This document shows positions 62,819 through 64,000 of a stretch of DNA of 64,000 nucleotides, piece after piece (within the stretch, counting starts at the first letter, position 1; each line of letters begins with the position of its first letter). The notes under the pieces were generated by a model, which was not told the origin of the DNA, did not search any database, and was given only the letters and a program-made list of their open reading frames with translations. Position numbers and translations under genes: made by a program. The DNA lies in contig JALXBF010000183.1 in the NCBI GenBank assembly GCA_026991575.1, positions 32,653 through 96,652 of the forward strand, in the 5' to 3' direction. This DNA comes from Planctomycetota bacterium (GTDB lineage: Bacteria > Planctomycetota > Planctomycetia > JALXBF01).

Positions 62819-64000
62819 TCACGCCATGGCCTGCGGTGGCTGCGTCGCAAGCTGCTCGATCGTTTCAGCAGCGGCCCGGTAGGCTTGGGCCACGCAGTCG
62901 TTGACGGAAACACCGTCCAGAAAGTTTCCCAAGCAGCGGATGCCCCGGTAGCGCGCCAGCACCGTTCGGAGCTTCGCGATGCGTTCCAGATGGCCCGGCT
63001 CGGGAATCGGAATCGCCCGCTGCCAGCGGATGATCTTCTGAAAACACGGCGTCGCGCGCACGCCCATGGCACGCTGCAACTCATCGAGCACGGTGGTTAC
63101 GATGGTCCGGTCGTCGGCCTGTACCAGCTCAGGCCGTTCCAGCCCACCGACCATGGCACGCAGCAGCACGTGGCCCTCGGGCGCCCGGCCGGGGAAGACC
63201 GTCGAACTCCACAGGACCCCCAACACGCCGCGACGATAGCGACTGGGGACCAGGAATCCGAAGCCTCGCAACGGATGGGCGAACTCGTCACGGCGAAATC
63301 CAACCGCGACAACCGCCAGAGGCACAAAGCGGATGGCTGCCAACAGGCGCCCTGCGTCCATATCAAAGGTTTGTAGCAGATTTGCCTGACCGTGCGCGTC
63401 GAGCGCCAACACCAGCTGGTCACTTCGCCACACCTTGCCGTTCTCCGCAACGGCCACCCATTGTCCGTCCATAAATCCCAGCTGACTGATCCGTACTCCC
63501 GTCTGCACGCTATCCCCTAGACGCTGCGCAAGAGCCTCGGTGAGTGTCCCCATCCCGGAGCGGAAACTCCACAGACCCCGCCGCGGAAACTGCTCCGGCA
63601 GTGCCTGCTCGTATGGTTCCGGCTCGCGCCGCCTCAACCCCGACCGCACCAGACCCAACAGCACCGAGCCGTACTGCTGCTCCCAGTGCCAGAGCTGACC
63701 GAATGCAGCACGTACGGAGACCTGTTCTGGAGCAACCCCGTAGATGCCGGCACAAGCAGCATCGATTACGATTTCCGTTACCTCCGCGCCGAAACGGCGC
63801 GTTGCCCAGGCCTTGAGCGTCGGGTCGTCGTTAGCCGGCCAACGAGGAACGAGCGGCTCCCTGAGCAACCGTGCTTTCGCAGACCAACTTAGCAGCGAGC
63901 TGCGCGCGAACTGGATGAGCCCCAACGGCAAGGGTTTCAGCACGCCATCGCGATAGATGTACCGCCATCGAGCCTCCGGAGCAGCTCGGACAAGCTGATC
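62819..64000 (-). CDS. hemG: Protoporphyrinogen oxidase, C-terminal part (cut by window edge)
   Basis: FAD-dependent, HemY-type oxidase that turns protoporphyrinogen IX into protoporphyrin IX in haem synthesis. The track gives a GTG at 63943, but the reading frame is open to base 64000 (RWRYIYRDGVLKPLP), so the start lies outside. Visible parts are FARSSLLSWSAKARLLREPL, FGAEVTEIVIDAACAGIYG, GMGTLTEALAQRLG and the C-terminal RGIRCLGNFLDGVSVNDCV FAD-binding end. The N-terminal nucleotide-binding Rossmann motif is beyond the edge. It converges with czcA, 68 bases apart. Confidence 0.9.
   Translation of the reverse strand, partial: DQLVRAAPEARWRYIYRDGVLKPLPLGLIQFARSSLLSWSAKARLLREPLVPRWPANDDPTLKAWATRRFGAEVTEIVIDAACAGIYGVAPEQVSVRAAFGQLWHWEQQYGSVLLGLVRSGLRRREPEPYEQALPEQFPRRGLWSFRSGMGTLTEALAQRLGDSVQTGVRISQLGFMDGQWVAVAENGKVWRSDQLVLALDAHGQANLLQTFDMDAGRLLAAIRFVPLAVVAVGFRRDEFAHPLRGFGFLVPSRYRRGVLGVLWSSTVFPGRAPEGHVLLRAMVGGLERPELVQADDRTIVTTVLDELQRAMGVRATPCFQKIIRWQRAIPIPEPGHLERIAKLRTVLARYRGIRCLGNFLDGVSVNDCVAQAYRAAAETIEQLATQPPQAMA

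Noticed and set aside
63941-63943. GTG as the start of the protoporphyrinogen oxidase
   Set aside because: The frame stays open to the window edge with good family sequence upstream, so this codon is internal.

Overview
The window is high-GC bacterial DNA, most likely from a member of the Planctomycetota. The clearest sign is a short N-terminal motif of the planctomycete secreted-protein type (LEERVLLA, LEERCVLS, LEGRVLLS) on three large surface or exported proteins. A Cys-type sulfatase with a chitobiase-like tail, ThuA-like and SMP-30/FG-GAP proteins, and a mur-ddl-ftsQ remnant of the division cluster fit the same origin. Order and species cannot be told from the sequence. Four Hsp20 genes plus Lon would suit a thermophile, but that is only inference.

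Layout. 1-1 kb: a gene cut by the left edge that looks like a degenerate Lon/RadA-type domain joined to a CARF-like ligand sensor. 1-8.4 kb: a 2463-residue mosaic surface protein on the minus strand. 9.0 kb: tRNA-Phe. 9.4-11.4 kb: an exported TPR protein. 11.8-18.5 kb: a TIM-barrel isomerase, then murC-murB-ddl, a PLP enzyme and an FtsQ-like gene. 18.9-24.2 kb: a proteostasis block of hsp20 translationally coupled to lon, rhomboid, and an SDH/ClpP-class membrane protease. 24.2-26.9 kb: an NtrC-type regulator, a soluble histidine kinase and a receiver-like protein. 27.2-28.8 kb: three tandem hsp20 genes. 29-30.5 kb: a DUF2905-like membrane protein and a fatty acid desaturase. 31-35 kb: two divergent exported proteins, one of them a matrixin metalloprotease.

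35-42.7 kb: HEAT-like protein, sulfatase, a CinA-like/NMNAT-like fusion, an exported double-rhodanese, Maf, an M28/glutaminyl-cyclase-type peptidase, a membrane protein and an ABM-domain protein. 42.8-49.1 kb (minus): a ThuA-like protein with a signal-bearing methyltransferase, then a GntR(YtrA-type)-ABC ATPase-permease operon with a visible operator over its own promoter. 49.6-57.1 kb: SMP-30/FG-GAP protein and two long exported proteins of one apparent family flanking superoxide dismutase and an RNase Z-like hydrolase. 57.3-62.8 kb: a Cys-rich small protein followed by a CzcB/CzcA-type heavy-metal efflux pair. 62.8-64 kb: protoporphyrinogen oxidase, cut by the right edge.

Functional themes are cell-wall precursor synthesis, protein quality control (hsp20, Lon, rhomboid, SDH protease, two-component regulation), envelope and secreted proteins, and metal/oxidative stress (SOD, Czc efflux). 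The most unusual item is the CARF/Lon-like gene at the left edge. The flanking sequence needed to tell whether it belongs to a type III CRISPR or other nucleotide-signalling defence locus lies outside the window.
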